DNA of 64,000 nucleotides from Piezodorus guildinii (GCA_023052935.1 JAJSOM010000015.1:1-64000), one strand, 5' to 3'. Counted from the first letter of the stretch, positions 1-12,229 are shown. The notes: generated by a model not told the origin, from the letters alone. A program made the numbers and translations.

Positions 1-589
1 AGATACAGCTTTATATAATGTTTAAAGAAACATTACATTGGTCCTAGAACCTCTTTGATAGATTACACCAAATATAATGGAAACAGAAATATAAGATATA
101 TAGAATTACAATATTCATATTCGTACACTGGAAAATGAGTTACTAACTCTAACTAGGTGGAGGAATTGAGAGTTTATTGATGAACACCTATTTACTCAGA
201 AAATGCCAGGTTTAAAACCTAAAGGTTTTCAAACCGGTTGCTTTATAACAAACCTTGGTTATCTCTCAATTTTTGTCTGCAATAATACATGAAGAAGAAA
301 ATATGAAGAGATATGGTGAATGGGAACAGAAGGTTGGTTCATCAGAACATATGCCTCCTCATAAAACATGAATTGTAGTTCTTACATAACCTCCTTTAAG
401 AGAATACGGAATTGTAATGCTGTGATGATAATGTTGAGTCAGATATGTACATAATTATTGAGTGTTTAGAATAGACTTTATGGAAAACGTATACAATTAA
501 TTTGATAAATCTGATACGTGAAACACACAACTTTCACATATCTTCCTTCTTTAAATCAACATTCGAATTTTTATCATAATTCATTTTTT
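1..589. other. AT-rich sequence, nothing recognised
   Basis: No convincing coding region, RNA gene or repeat end was recognised. All frames are broken by frequent stops and base composition is strongly AT. Confidence 0.5.
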
Positions 590-760
590 TGAGTAATTTA
601 TTTTTTTTATATTATTAGTTCAATTCTGTTTTTACAGTTATTTTACTCTAAGGCTACAGTCTTAAGTCTACTTTTTATTTCCTGTTATATTATTCTGAAG
701 AGACGTCCCAGAATAAATAAAGAATCATTATCATTATTACTATTATTATTTTTGAAAAAA
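590..760 (+). mobile_element. LINE F 3' end fragment
   Basis: This stretch matches a second copy at 29262-29395: both share a run ending in CCAGAATAAATAAAGAAT followed by AT-rich simple sequence. The shared 3' boundary with an AATAAA-type signal is what a 5'-truncated retrotransposon leaves behind. No coding part remains, so the clade is unknown. Confidence 0.5.
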
Positions 761-914
761 AAAATTAACTAGGAACATATCTCTGCGAGCTTTTTATTCA
801 ATTAGTTATCAAAGTCTTTCGTATGTTATATTCACCCATTTCGTCTGAACTCTAACGTGTTGTAATATTTAATTAATTCTCAATAATAAAATTAAAAATG
901 GTTTAGAGGCAGAA

Positions 915-1625
915 AGATAGGCATTTAGGCGCTGTCACAAATTTAATTTAAAATGAATACAGCGAGTTTAATAAAAATCGTTAAAACCGTTTCTGAGGAA
1001 ATTGTAAGCAGAAGCAAAATGGCAGTGTTGGTTGTTTGTTTTTCGTGGGAAAGTTGCAATAACATATAGTTGCCATAAATATCAAATTTCTCATTCGTAT
1101 GACTTTTTGTTTTTTGTGCTAGCCTTACCTCACACACACAGTTATAACAGTTATAAGTGTAATCAATTGACTATTAACGAAGTTATATCTAATAATAATG
1201 ATAATAATAATATTTAATTGTTTTCAAGGGTCATTCCTTAACTGGTCAATACAGTTCATATATCGCAAATACAAAAATAAAAACAATTGATAACTATTAA
1301 CAGACATTCTAAATATAAAATAAAGCATACTTTTTGAAATCACGTACAAAAATGAAAAGGAAAAAAAAATGGATCAGATTTAGTGGCAGCTCTGGTTCTT
1401 TAAATATATGTGTTAAATAAAAATATGAAATATCATTTTCGTTTGACTTTTCTTTTTTTTTGCTAGACTTACTACAGACGGACGGACTCAGATCGCTTTG
1501 TGGTACTTGTTCATTTGAACTCATGGGACCCTAAAAAGTGTATTTACAGTGAAAACTAGAATTAGAAAATATTTAAGATCCCAATACTTTTCTTTACTAT
1601 ATTTTCATAATATAGGTAAGTGAAA
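915..1625 (-). repeat. R1 dispersed repeat, degraded copy
   Basis: Reverse-strand copy of the ~870-bp R1 repeat (best copies at 2527-3425 and 48838-49712). It retains the stretch matching 'gagtttaatcaaaatcg', the CA-rich part near 1130 and 1455, and the terminal AGGTAAGTGAAA at 1614-1625. About 270 bp near 1146-1415 do not match and look like an insertion or decayed sequence. Confidence 0.55.
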
Positions 1626-2252
1626 TGAAAAATAAAATCAAGGCTTCTCAGTTAGTTGCCAAATATATTATTTTTAAATATATTGAATTAATATAACGAA
1701 CTATCAATATGGAATAAGTTGATTTATTTTCCTTTGTGTTTATATAGTAATGTCTGTGGAACTAATTTCTATGAACTATTGTTTTCAAACCTACTTTCCT
1801 CAATTTCAAAGTTTATTTTAATGTTACTATAAAATACACTACATAAGGGATGAATATGAATTAACCGTCATATATATTATCCAGCGCAGCAATTATTATA
1901 ATGCTATTTTCAGAAGGCTTTTCTAATGTGACTCGTAGGAACCATCGCTATGGAAATACTCGAGCTTACTTTATTACGACCCTGTAATTAAGAAGTTAAT
2001 TATACTTTGCATTTAGGCGTAATTGTATAATATTGCAGTTAGTAATTAACTTAGTCGTTTAATTACAATTTTCTATAATAATCTAGACATTCCATTGGTA
2101 CCATCTATATAAGGAATCATTTTCTTTTACGCTCATTCCATCGTTTCCTCATGATTATCTACATTTATAAAACCAAGTTACTTCTCATTCCCTTAATTAG
2201 TCATCAATGTATTTAAAAAATGACAATGCTCGTGAAGCTAAACATTTTAAGA
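1626..2252. other. AT-rich sequence, nothing recognised
   Basis: Unique-looking AT-rich DNA with no supported gene or repeat boundary. Confidence 0.5.
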
Positions 2253-2526
2253 TTACCTTACCGTCTAGACCTACAATATGTTTTGGGAAAATTCTTCCTA
2301 TAAGTGGTTGAAAAAAATATATTAAAAACCTTCAAAAACATTGTAATTTAAAAGATGATCAAATCATCTTAATCTGACCAGTATTGGCAAAGAAATTGAT
2401 TTTATAATAAATATATTTAATTATAATGGCATTCGTATCCAGGTTCCCATGGAGACATGTTCACTTGTTGTAAAAAACAAACAAAAAAACATTAACTTTA
2501 TCTTTTAATCTAAACCACGATTTTTA
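2253..2526 (+). repeat. Direct repeat D, left copy (flanks R1)
   Basis: About 270 bp repeated in the same orientation at 3429-3712. Shared landmarks are AAATTCTTCCTA, AAAAGATGATCAAATCATCT, GGTTCCCATGGA and CTAAACCACGATTTTT. The two copies directly bracket an R1 copy, which could reflect a tandem duplication of a D-R1 unit or LTR-like ends. Divergence is visible by eye, so the event is not recent. Confidence 0.7.
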
Positions 2527-3425
2527 CTTTCACTTACTATATATAGTAAGGAAAAGTATTGCGATCGTGAAAATTTTTGAATTCCAGTTTTCAACGGAAA
2601 TACATGTTTTAGAGCCCCCCGAGTCGAAATAACCAAGTCCCGCAAAAAGGTCTCTGTGTGTGTCTGTGCGTGGTACCTCCCGGGCGGAAACGGTAAGTCC
2701 TATGAATCTGAAATTTCATATTTAAGACAAATATACGCCCGAGACATTACAAAATGTTTTCCATCAAAATGAGCTTACCAGAAGAGTCACTTTATACTAC
2801 GTATTTTGCACATTTTTTCGATTTTCTCGAAAAGAGGTCCAACGATTTTGATTAAACTCTCTATATCGATGTAAAATTTGATTACCTTTAATGCTATGTA
2901 GGTTTCATTCTGATTAAAATGGCCTGACAGGGCTTAAATGCCGATATTTTAACTTTTTTCCTCTAAAGTACCTTTAATTTTGTAGATTCTATCAAAATAA
3001 TTTTATTATCTTGTGAGCATTGATAAATAACAGCTAAATGTGTATGTTGTGTGAATTTGAAAAACAACTAAAGGAAAAACTGATAACATATTTTTTTAAT
3101 GCAATTTTTTGTTTTTGAACATAAGAACACTAATATACATGTATGATATACCGTTGGAAAGCTAGAGATTTTAGAAAAAAATATTATCTTATACACAAGC
3201 TTTTAAAAGTTAAAAGAAAGTGATGAAATGAACATAAAACTAGCTGATTATTTTAGATAATAATATTATAGATTTTCCAATAAAACACATATTTTTATAG
3301 AAATTCAATTTAATTAATTCTTTAATAGTTTCACGTATTTTTATCTCTAACTGTATTTGAAAATTCTTTCATTGATTTTAAAAATGGAGGTAAGTGAAAG
3401 TCGTGTGTTACCCGCAACAGATTTT
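2527..3425 (+). repeat. R1 dispersed repeat, near full-length copy
   Basis: Reference-quality copy of R1. It begins CTTTCACTTAC at 2527 and ends GTAAGTGAAAG at 3390-3400, an 11-bp terminal inverted repeat, followed by a conserved tail (TCGTGTGTT..CCCGCA). Internal landmarks are TCCCGGGCGGAAACGGTAAG, CATATTTAAGACAAATATAC and ATACATGTATGATATACCGT. No open reading frame survives, so it is best read as a non-autonomous DNA transposon-like repeat. The terminal repeat is short, so the class is uncertain. Confidence 0.7.
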
Positions 3426-3428
3426 TAA

Positions 3429-3712
3429 AATTGCCTTAGATGTGCAATATGACTAGGTTTGGTGAAATTCTTCCTAAAAGTGGTTAAAAAAAATATACTT
3501 AAACCTTCGAAAACATTGTTATTCAAAAGATGATCAAATCATCTTAATATGACCAGTCTTGGCTAAGAAACTGATTTTATTACAAATATATTTAATGATA
3601 TTGGCATTCGTATCCCGGTTCCCATGGAAACATTTTCACTTGTTTTAGTTAAAAAAACAAAACAAAAAAACATCAACTTTTTCTTTTAACCTAAACCACG
3701 ATTTTTTTTAGG
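3429..3712 (+). repeat. Direct repeat D, right copy (flanks R1)
   Basis: Second copy of the ~270-bp direct repeat described at 2253-2526, starting immediately after the R1 tail. Confidence 0.7.
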
Positions 3713-5779
3713 AGCAATGATTCATATTGCTTTATGCTTTATTTTTGTTGGAAATGATTCATGAACAGTGATTATGTTTAAGCTAAAAGCTAAAACGTTT
3801 TGAGTAATATCTGTTTACCTACTTCTGCTGGCATCTTACTATATGTTAGACTAAAATTAAGACCAGCTATTTAATAACAATACTTTATTTTTTGCACCTT
3901 AAAAATATTTAACAACATGATGAATTTGTTATACGAAGCTATAATGAATTTTTTTGTGATTCAAGTACGAGCAGGGTACGTTTTTGAAGGATTTTCCAGA
4001 CTTTTTGAAGAGATATAGAACCATCTGATTTGTTCGCATAATAAGAAGTATTATTGCCAGCTTTCCCAAGTTAAAGAAATGGGGTAATTATGGAGTTTTT
4101 CGATATCAGGGGAAATTGGGTTGTAAGGTAGAGATTAAAGTTCAGAGGTAGACATTCTCACACACACTATTACATATAATTAATACCAATCTAAATTATT
4201 ATTAATGATGTAGTTATTGCTAAATGTTGAGCATTCATGATGAAGAACTTCGTTGGGGATGCGGTCATATAGAAAAACAGAATAATAAGACAAGTGATAT
4301 TCAACCCCGATGAAGGCCTACAATGTAGGCCTAAACGTCGGTACACAAAGTTTCTCTTATTAGTGATTTTTTCTTGTTGACCTCACCCCTAACCACCATC
4401 TCTACCCTAAATAATTTATCTTATTTTGTGATGTGATACATAATAATACTTATGTAATAATGTAAATATTTACGAAATACTTCTTAACTGAAGGTAACTG
4501 ATAGACTGATAACGAAGTTATATGTATAAACATATATGACTTAGCAAAAACTAAAACATTTTCTCAACCGTTATGCTCAATGTCTTAGTTATGTACAGTA
4601 CAAAGTTTACTAATATGTTAACCATTGAAGACGTTAGGGAGTTAAAAAAAACATTTATTATTACGTAAGACAGTGCTTCCAAATCAAGTCTTTTATTAGT
4701 TTCCTTTAATATATCGGGTTCGACGTTTCATTTGATGTAATATATTCATATGATTATTATATTATATATTGTTATATTCTTGTTTGTTTATTTTGTTCAT
4801 TTAAATAACGTATTGTAATTTATTACTATTGAATGTTTCTAGTGGTAATAATATAGAGAACTTATATATTGTTACCCCTTTTGTTTGAATAAGTTTGGTA
4901 TTTTATATCGTAATTTAGCCAGCCCTATTTGTTTGGGAATTGAACACATAATTCACAAACACTTAAACCTTACTCATATGTATCTGATGGTTGTGACGCT
5001 CTCCTTCAAACGCCCTGAAGAAGGCCTATAAGTTTATACTTAATTGTGCTTTCTTTTGACTGCACCCTGAACTAACTTCTCCCATATATATTACATATCA
5101 TATATATATTAGTAAAAAAGTAACAGTCCGCTTTTAATTTCTTAAAAGGAAATCATAATATGTCATTCACAAAGGATCTTCCCTAATGTAAGCCTTTAGA
5201 TTAAGCCTAGAAGTGTTCACTGCGGTCAAAAACAACTTTAATTAGCTTTTATTGAAGACATAACAATTAACCTCTTTGGAACAATTGCCCCCGAAGAACA
5301 TGAAGCGTCAAATTGAAGCGTTTTCCAAGATTGGAGCTCTTAGCCACTGTCTCGCCATGATGTGCCTCTAATGTCCTAAGTACAACACTGCCCTCAGAGA
5401 AAGCAAGATGTCAAGATCCATTGCCGAAATGAATTCTTTTAATTTAACACTACCTTTTTTTTAGCCGCATTAACCAATAATTCATGCTTTATAATTATCA
5501 AGTCATCCACAGACTGTTGCTGAATTTCTTATTTGTTCTGGAAATTCTCTGGTTTTGATTCTTAATTATAGCTGATAAAAGTCCATAATTAAGCCATATG
5601 ATAAATAATTATGATTTGCAGATATAACGGTTTCAAAGTGCTTCCGTTAATTCTTTACCCATTACAAACATCAGAATGATTAAAGAACATTGAGGACAAC
5701 AAAATATTTTATCACTTTAAGAGAGCTTTTGGTTTTCAATGAATTTCGAAATTAATTTTTAAAAAAACTATGCAACTAC
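3713..5779. other. AT-rich sequence with decayed repeat fragments
   Basis: No gene is supported. The only recognisable pieces are a hammerhead-like motif at 4307-4341 and a weaker related string (CTGAAGAAGGCCTATAAG) near 5017-5034. The remainder is AT-rich and unassigned. Confidence 0.5.
4307..4341 (+). ncRNA. Degenerate hammerhead-ribozyme-like motif
   Basis: The order CCGATGA, a perfect GGCCTACA/TGTAGGCC stem, then TAAACGTCGG resembles the hammerhead core CUGAUGA-stem II-GAAA followed by GUC. Two core positions differ (CTGATGA to CCGATGA and GAAA to TAAA), so self-cleavage is unlikely. Hammerheads of this kind are known in Penelope-like elements and retrozymes. This is probably a relic of such an element. 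Stem I and III partners are not established. Confidence 0.4.
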
Positions 5780-6415
5780 AAACTATGCTATAACATCGAC
5801 ATGGTAAGTTTAATCAAAATCGTTCGAGCCATTTTTGAGAAAACCGTAAAAAGGTTCACAATGAATGTTATTAGGAAGATCTGGTTTGCCGGTATTGTTG
5901 AAAAAGTTGTTTCAAGATCTCTGGCATATATGCTCCTTATATATGAAATTTCAATTTTATAAAGCTTATCCGCTGACTCTGACCAGTGATGCGGCTGAGT
6001 GGGAGGCGCTGATATCCCTCGGATTCTGCTTGTCCTTCCACACCACAATTGGGGGGGGGGGAGGAGGCGGTCTCCTTCCGGGGTTCCCCAGCAAATTTTT
6101 AAATTTTGTATAATAGTATGAGAGTGTTTATATTTTGTTCATTTCTCTGTTAACCGTAATATTTATTTAATTTACAAATTTTGTTATTATATACCTTTAT
6201 TTATTTTAGTTTCATTTTATATGATTTGACATTTCTTTTGTATGTATATATTGTAAATATGGTGTGAATGTAATCTTATAGCAATATATTATTATTGTCC
6301 ATCGTGACAGATTGTAATATATCCGAATAAATAAATATTTTCAATAGATAAAACTTATCGTTTTCAAGCTTGGCTTACCACACACATACCTTTTTGCGGG
6401 ACTTGGTCATTGAGG
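5780..6415 (-). repeat. R1 dispersed repeat, split by a LINE insertion
   Basis: Reverse-strand R1 in two parts. 5780-5970 carries the 'gtttaatcaaaatcg' and 'gaaatttcaattttat' landmarks. 6348-6415 continues with 'cttaccacacacatacc' and 'tttttgcgggacttggtca'. The two parts join when the insertion at 5971-6347 is removed. Confidence 0.65.
5971..6347 (+). mobile_element. 5'-truncated LINE (family D-like) with target-site duplication
   Basis: A 377-bp insertion inside R1. It is flanked by ATAAAGCTTATC (5959-5970) and ATAAAACTTATC (6348-6359), a 12-bp target duplication with one mismatch. The 3' part shares GACAGATTGTAATAT and the preceding TGTGAATGTA-type sequence with the family D copy at 23560-23825. 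The upstream part contains a short open stretch with a G run at 6051-6060 but no recognisable domain. Confidence 0.7.
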
Positions 6416-6419
6416 ACAA

Positions 6420-7085
6420 TACTAATAATAATAATAAATATATTTTTATTCAGGTTATATATCCCTTAATAATAACACTTTTTATATTACTTTTTACAGT
6501 AAGTATACATTTTAATATACATGTCTCTTCGAGAGACCAATAAAATTAATTTTTATTTACAAATGTTTAAAAAAAAAAAAAAAAACCTATTTATGTACAA
6601 CAGATATGGAATATAAACTGCCGATAAAGAAATGATACTGATAAAAAAAGTCTCCTATAAGATACTAGAGTTAAACAATTTTATAAATAAATTAAGTATA
6701 CCATAACGCTGGTATTTTGCCAAAATAAATAATTATGTGTTACCTTAAAAGTAGGATAATAGATTTGTAATTTTAAAATTTGGTGTGCGTCTGATCGGGA
6801 TGCTAGAAGGTGTTGAATATGATGTAATTTGAATGAGAGAAGGGAAGAAGCATGGCGAATATGAGTATGTAGGGAATTCCAGAGGGCTGCAGAGCGGATA
6901 TATAAGGAATTATCAAAAGATTTATTTCTGTCGGATGGAATGTTAGGTAGGTCATAATGGCGTGAGCTTGTTTCAAGTTAGAGGACTTAGGAATTAAATT
7001 GTCGTATTCTGCGGATGTATGGAGGATGTTGGGAGTTAATGATTTGAAAAATGTATGTTCGGAGGAAGGATTGTCTACGTATGGA
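6420..7085 (-). pseudogene. LINE reverse transcriptase C-terminus, CR1/L2-like remnant
   Basis: Read on the minus strand, an internal frame gives SFDNSLYIRSAALWNSLHTH followed by an IRHASSLLSFK-type string. The pattern 'F..S....LWNSL...IR...SL..FK' is typical of the extreme C-terminus of CR1/L2/Jockey-type ORF2 proteins. Frameshifts and stops break it. The 3' side ends in a TATT-type simple tail near 6424-6445. A purine run at 6570-6586 lies in the 3' UTR. Clade assignment is tentative. Confidence 0.5.
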
Positions 7086-7242
7086 AGATGTATAATAATA
7101 CTTGTATTTCAGGCTAAATTTCGAATTCACAAATATTCACGAACGCAATACTTTCTCTTCGATTATATTCGATATAATTTACATAATATAATTTATATTC
7201 GATATAAAGGTACATGAAAGCAAAATATGCAACAAATATGGA

Positions 7243-7310
7243 GAGTCCTGTGCTGAGTCTAGTCTCTCACGCTAAAGTTTGTGAGTTCGAATCCCAGTCC
7301 CAGAGGAATT
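7243..7310 (+). mobile_element. tRNA-like SINE head fragment
   Basis: The string TCTCTCACGCTAAAG followed by GTGAGTTCGAATCCCAG resembles the anticodon arm and B box of a serine/leucine-type tRNA. Related strings occur at 62713-62747 (plus) and, reverse-oriented, at 8675-8850. No intact cloverleaf is present, so it is a SINE relic rather than a tRNA gene. Confidence 0.5.
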
Positions 7311-7329
7311 TTTTCTAAGCATTATTATT

Positions 7330-7445
7330 ATAATTATTACAATCTGTTTCAGAATGAACAAGAGTAATACTGATATGAGACCACATTCATACAATATATA
7401 CAGAAAATAATGATAAAGTCAAATCACATAAAATAGAAAAGTAAA

Positions 7446-7518
<73 letters not shown>

Positions 7519-8580
7519 AAAATAATAATAAAAAAAACAAACAACAACCTATAATTGAGATAAATACAAAGTTGACAAATTTATATAAATAGACATCATA
7601 AAAAAAAGTTTTATTTTTAAATAAGTATATTAGATGCGTCATCGGTATCCTCAGGCGCATTCTTCAATGGATATGTCAAATTAAATTTCCTTGCCTACTG
7701 ACCCAGCACTACAAGGTCGTCAATTTCTGATTCTACAGAACGAAAAACTCTTCTCACATTTTTAAAAACTAGTGTATTTTTTCACTTTAATGTTTTCTTG
7801 TAAATATGTAATTTATTTATTTTTTATGGTCGTATCGGGTACACTATGGTCTCATCGACCGGAATCGCACTTTATATAAACCAAAACCTTTCTCACACAT
7901 ACATTGATTATTATATTAGTTGGCCTAAAGGCAATTAACCTAATAATTGAAATAATATTTTATTATTATTTTAGATCGAAACATGATGACAGTTTCATAG
8001 ATCATATTCAAAATCCAAAAAATATAAACTGTTTAAGGAACTAAAAGATAAAGAAGCTATTCAATAATTGAAACAAAACAGAATAAGAGAAACAATGAGA
8101 AGGGTTGTTTAAGGGCATAAATGGCGGTGGTGTTGCACACTCGAGCGAGCAGGGTCCACAGCAGCGCTACCTACCGACATCTCCCTCTAACTAAACTAAT
8201 ACAACTTCTCCATTACTCTTTCTGCACGATATATTTTGTCTTTTTTATTTCTTGGTAATAGTCGGTTACAATTGAGGTATCTATTTCAATTAATTTCCTT
8301 TTTTCTTTTGTTTAATTATTTGTGAAGTTCGCATTCCTCCTTAATCGGAATTCTTTTCCTAAACGTTAATGCTACGAATTTACACGTTGATTACCAAAAG
8401 GTACTAAGAGACGTTTTTTAAGAAATTTATAATTTGACATATTTGTATTCTCCTCACCTAGTTTTATCTAAACCATATAATTTTTATATAACCTTATATT
8501 ATAACTCTCAAGTCCTTTAAAAACGCGATTAAGAAATTAAAGTTTGTTCCAAAAGTATTGTAAATATTAACTACGGATTT
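7330..8580. other. AT-rich intergenic DNA with TA microsatellite
   Basis: Contains an interrupted (AT)n tract at about 7449-7514 and a small GC-richer patch at 8125-8185. No coding region, RNA gene or repeat boundary is supported. Confidence 0.5.
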
Positions 8581-8584
8581 AGTT

Positions 8585-8860
8585 TTGCTTCAAATCATAA
8601 ATTATATATATATATATATATATTTACTGCCCGACAAAAACAAAACTCGAAGATTGGTTAGCCAGGTGAGAGTTTCGAACCCGCAATTCATCGACCTTAA
8701 TATGAATCAGAAAATATTCTTTTCAGATCACAGGAAAACTGTCTTCTTATTACTAATTTATTTCAAATATTCCGTCCCACATTCTTCAATGTTGTGAAAA
8801 ATTACAACCTTTAGCATGAGAGACTCGCGCGCTAGCCACTCAGCCACGGGCTCTTCTAGA
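8585..8860 (-). mobile_element. tRNA-like SINE with separated A and B boxes
   Basis: On the minus strand GTGGCTGAGTGGCTAGCGC (about 8834-8852) matches a serine/leucine-type A box. GCGGGTTCGAAACTC near 8670-8685 resembles a B box. They are ~150 bp apart instead of ~45, so an insertion or a composite of two copies is likely. The (TA)n at 8605-8623 lies at the far end. Confidence 0.45.
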
Positions 8861-8889
8861 ATAAAGATACACTCTTAAAAATCAGACCC

Positions 8890-9240
8890 TAAAAACCCTA
8901 AGTCCCTCGGCTGGATAGGATCTACATTTTAGGCGACGCCTGAAGTTTATTTTATTATATTAAATTACCAGTATTAATCTTGGTTGGTTAACACATACTT
9001 TGTGGTTACCTCAGAAATATGATAAGTCATTTTAGTCTTAAAGGTAAAATTTAATATCTATTCTATGATATAAATAATACATACAATAATTAATATGATA
9101 ATAATAATGAAGTATTAATAGTGGCATAATTACTACAAAACCTTATAAGTTTGACAAAAGAGTAAAGGGAATCTGTTATTATTTATTGATTTTTTACATT
9201 ACAGTAATATTTCCAATAATAAAAATAAAAATTTCTTGAG
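8890..9240. other. AT-rich sequence, nothing recognised
   Basis: No supported feature. Confidence 0.45.
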
Positions 9241-9245
9241 GATAT

Positions 9246-9402
<157 letters not shown>

Positions 9403-9958
9403 ATTTCCATGAATAGGTTATTATTTTGAATGGTATTTATTGATTAGTATTTTCAGTAGTATTTAACACTATATTACATATATCTGGCTAAATAGTCATT
9501 TTTAAAATTCCCTGCTTTATTAGAAAACTTATATAAATGGGTTTCGAAATTCGTCATCGGTACCTGGAAGTGGTCTTATGTATTTCACCTCTACGGTGAG
9601 TCGAAAAAGGCTTTTTCCCCAACACCCGAAGGCAATATTCCTCGTATCTTTCTATACCAAACCATCAACTCCCAGCACCCTCCATATATCTTCAATCTCC
9701 TGCTATTCACAAAATAGCTCTTACTAAAAATAAGGATGTTTACTTTTTGCTTAAATGTTCTGTAGTCAATATTTTACTTTTTCCCATTTATTTATAGATG
9801 CTGCTTCTGATTTGTTTAATTATTGAAATACATGTTGTCATTACCAAAATTTAATGTATATTATTTTATTTCCCAAAATTGATTAAATCATGACAAGTCA
9901 AAACGTGTAATGTTGTAGTGACGAACACTCCCGTAGGACTTCATGTCTAGATGTAAAG
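9403..9958. other. Intergenic sequence, nothing recognised
   Basis: Slightly GC-richer around 9555-9705 but without a recognisable protein or repeat match inside the window. Confidence 0.45.
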
Positions 9959-10125
9959 AATTACTTTCAATCAGCAACTTCTCTGCTAAATTAAAGCATA
10001 GGAAGAGGTGCTGCTGGACTCTTTCCTTCCCTATGCCTACCATGTCTAATCTCACTTTTTATAAACCACATTTGTTTAACGTCCGATAGCTTCTTACAGG
10101 TGCAAATAAAGAAATATAAAGGAAA
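9959..10125 (+). mobile_element. LINE A 3' end fragment
   Basis: Shares the family A 3' tail: CTCTGCTAAATTAAAGC, a stretch ending CCTTCCCTATGCCTACCATG, CACATTTG and TTACAGGTGCAAATAAA, then an A-rich end. The same order is seen at 16915-17060 and 51590-51720. Only non-coding tail remains. Confidence 0.65.
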
Positions 10126-10159
10126 AAATATTCATTTGCTCTTAAAAAAGTGACGCTGT

Positions 10160-10262
10160 TAAGAGAGAAGCTAGCAGTTTCTGCTAATCCCTCTACAAGT
10201 TAAGGGACAAGGCTGGTTACAGGTTCATCTGGCTGATAGTAAATGTTGTATAATCATGTGAG
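10160..10262 (+). repeat. Dispersed repeat R4, copy 1
   Basis: Aligns by eye with 25132-25232: both have GGGACAAG, a TTCA(T/C)CTG(G/A)CTGATA block and TATAATCAT(G/A)TG. Two copies only, function unknown. Confidence 0.5.
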
Positions 10263-10273
10263 CATATAACATA

Positions 10274-10529
<256 letters not shown>

Positions 10530-11557
10530 TATAATATAATATTATTATTCGTAACTGCTTTGCTGCGCTTCTAGTGTATGTGAAGTACTATTCTATAATC
10601 TATTAACGTTTTCATAGCAAACTGCACGGAAACGATAATACACTTATAAAAGAAATATCAGTAGGTGAAATGCTAATTAAAGTCATCATGTCAGCTGCTA
10701 AAATTTTATATAGCACATTGCTTATTGTCAGATAACTAAGACAGGTACGAAATAAACAACTCTACAACAAATATTACTCTACTATTTTTTAAAAATATAA
10801 CCTGTATAATCTTTTAGTCAGGAATCGCTCTTATTCTATGGCCCAATGCGTTATTCTCTGGAGACATAAGTATAATCCAGAATAACCTATTTTTTATATC
10901 CAAATGCTTTAAAAAAAAAAGAAAAAAAAAAGAAGAAAATGTTTATAAATAATCACATAAATTGATTATGAGACCTTGGAATACTAATAATACCTTGAAC
11001 TAGATAAAATTAGCTAAAATTAGTTTCGGAAATATTTGCTTATATTTAATATTTTGTGAACGATAGAATAATATTTACCTAAACGGGGGACTTTGAATTC
11101 CCTAATCGATATTATGAAATTAACTCCCCTCCGGAAACGCCGTGTTCTCTAATTTAGGCCCTAAATGTGAGCTTAATTAGGTTGACACCCTTTCTAGTTG
11201 TGTGTACGTTCATTATAGTCAGTAAATATTTTAACCTCGTCATATATCAGAAATTTGAATATAGTTCGCTTCCTTCTTCGTTATAACCAAACAAATCGGT
11301 TATATTAAGTGTTGTTAAATCTTCTTACTGTGTAATAGGGACATTTTGCCAACAAAATTTTTGTCTACCTTTTTCTTTACCAGATATCACTAGTCTTTGC
11401 GCAAAAGAGCTTTAAGCATTATCTTTTTTAACATGGGGTCTTATGTTTTTATATGAATAAATAATTTTTGTTTAAATTTGTATAAAGAATATTTCCTAAT
11501 GAGATGTTATATTTCCTAATTCCATAGCGATTAATAAATAAAGAAATAATCATAATA
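10530..11557. other. AT-rich sequence, nothing recognised
   Basis: Contains a purine-rich A/G run at about 10910-10940. No supported gene or repeat. Confidence 0.5.
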
Positions 11558-12185
11558 CTTTTTTTTTTCTTTATATCTATACTCACGCCTGTAAGAATGT
11601 ATCTGACAATCAGCAAATGTGCTGTACAAATTGAGATCAGGCATGGTAGGCATGGGGAAGGAAAGTGCCCAGCAGCACCCCTTCCTTGGCTTTGATTTAG
11701 CAGAGGAGGTCTCTCATCCAGCTTCTTTTAAGCCTTCTTCTGACCGGCATTTCAACTATTGACATGTCGTTAATCAGTCTATTGTCGTGTCCGTTAACTT
11801 TACTGTGAAAACGAGTATAGAGTGTTCGTATATGTTGGTCAACTGTTGGTTGTTGTAAGTCCGTATGTAGGGTTCTGTTGTTTACGTACCAAGGAGCTGT
11901 CGTAATCAGTTTTAAAATTTTGGATTGAAATGATTGCAGTTTTCGTATGTGGTCTTTTTAGCTGAGTCGAAAATCTGTGAAGCGTAAGTCCATATTGGCT
12001 TAAGGAGGTATGTGTATGTATTCAGTTTCTGTCTAATTTTTAATTTTGATGATTTTGATAAAAGAGTGTATAGTACATTCAATCGGTGGTTAAGAGTCAG
12101 TCTTTTCATCTTGACATGTGAGTCCTAAGTCATACTTCGATCGAGTGTCAGTCCTAGGTAATGAGTTTCATAATACTTTTACCTG
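11558..12185 (-). pseudogene. LINE A, 5'-truncated reverse transcriptase copy
   Basis: On the minus strand a 65-residue frame (11912-12109) reads LKIRQKLNTYTYLLKPIWTY and continues ASQIFDSAKK. This is the region of a Jockey-clade reverse transcriptase between the palm and the C-terminal tail ('K..LY..LI.PIWTYA'). Upstream, degraded sequence matches a 'YLGLTLDR..TW..HVK' motif. Downstream it decays through the C-terminal RRLK.SW.RDLL block into a 3' tail containing 'tgctgattgtcag' and 'acaggcgtgag'. A T run at 11560-11570 is the poly(A) tail. Several frameshifts make it non-functional. Confidence 0.75.
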
Positions 12186-12229
12186 TTTTTTGTTTATGAC
12201 GGGAGGTCCCTCAGCCAGCTCCTTTTCAG

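Noticed and set aside
7243..7310. Functional tRNA gene
   Set aside because: Only A/B-box-like strings; no acceptor or D/T arm pairing consistent with a cloverleaf.
7424..7660. 78-codon frame with (YI)n repeat
   Set aside because: Direct translation of a TA microsatellite.
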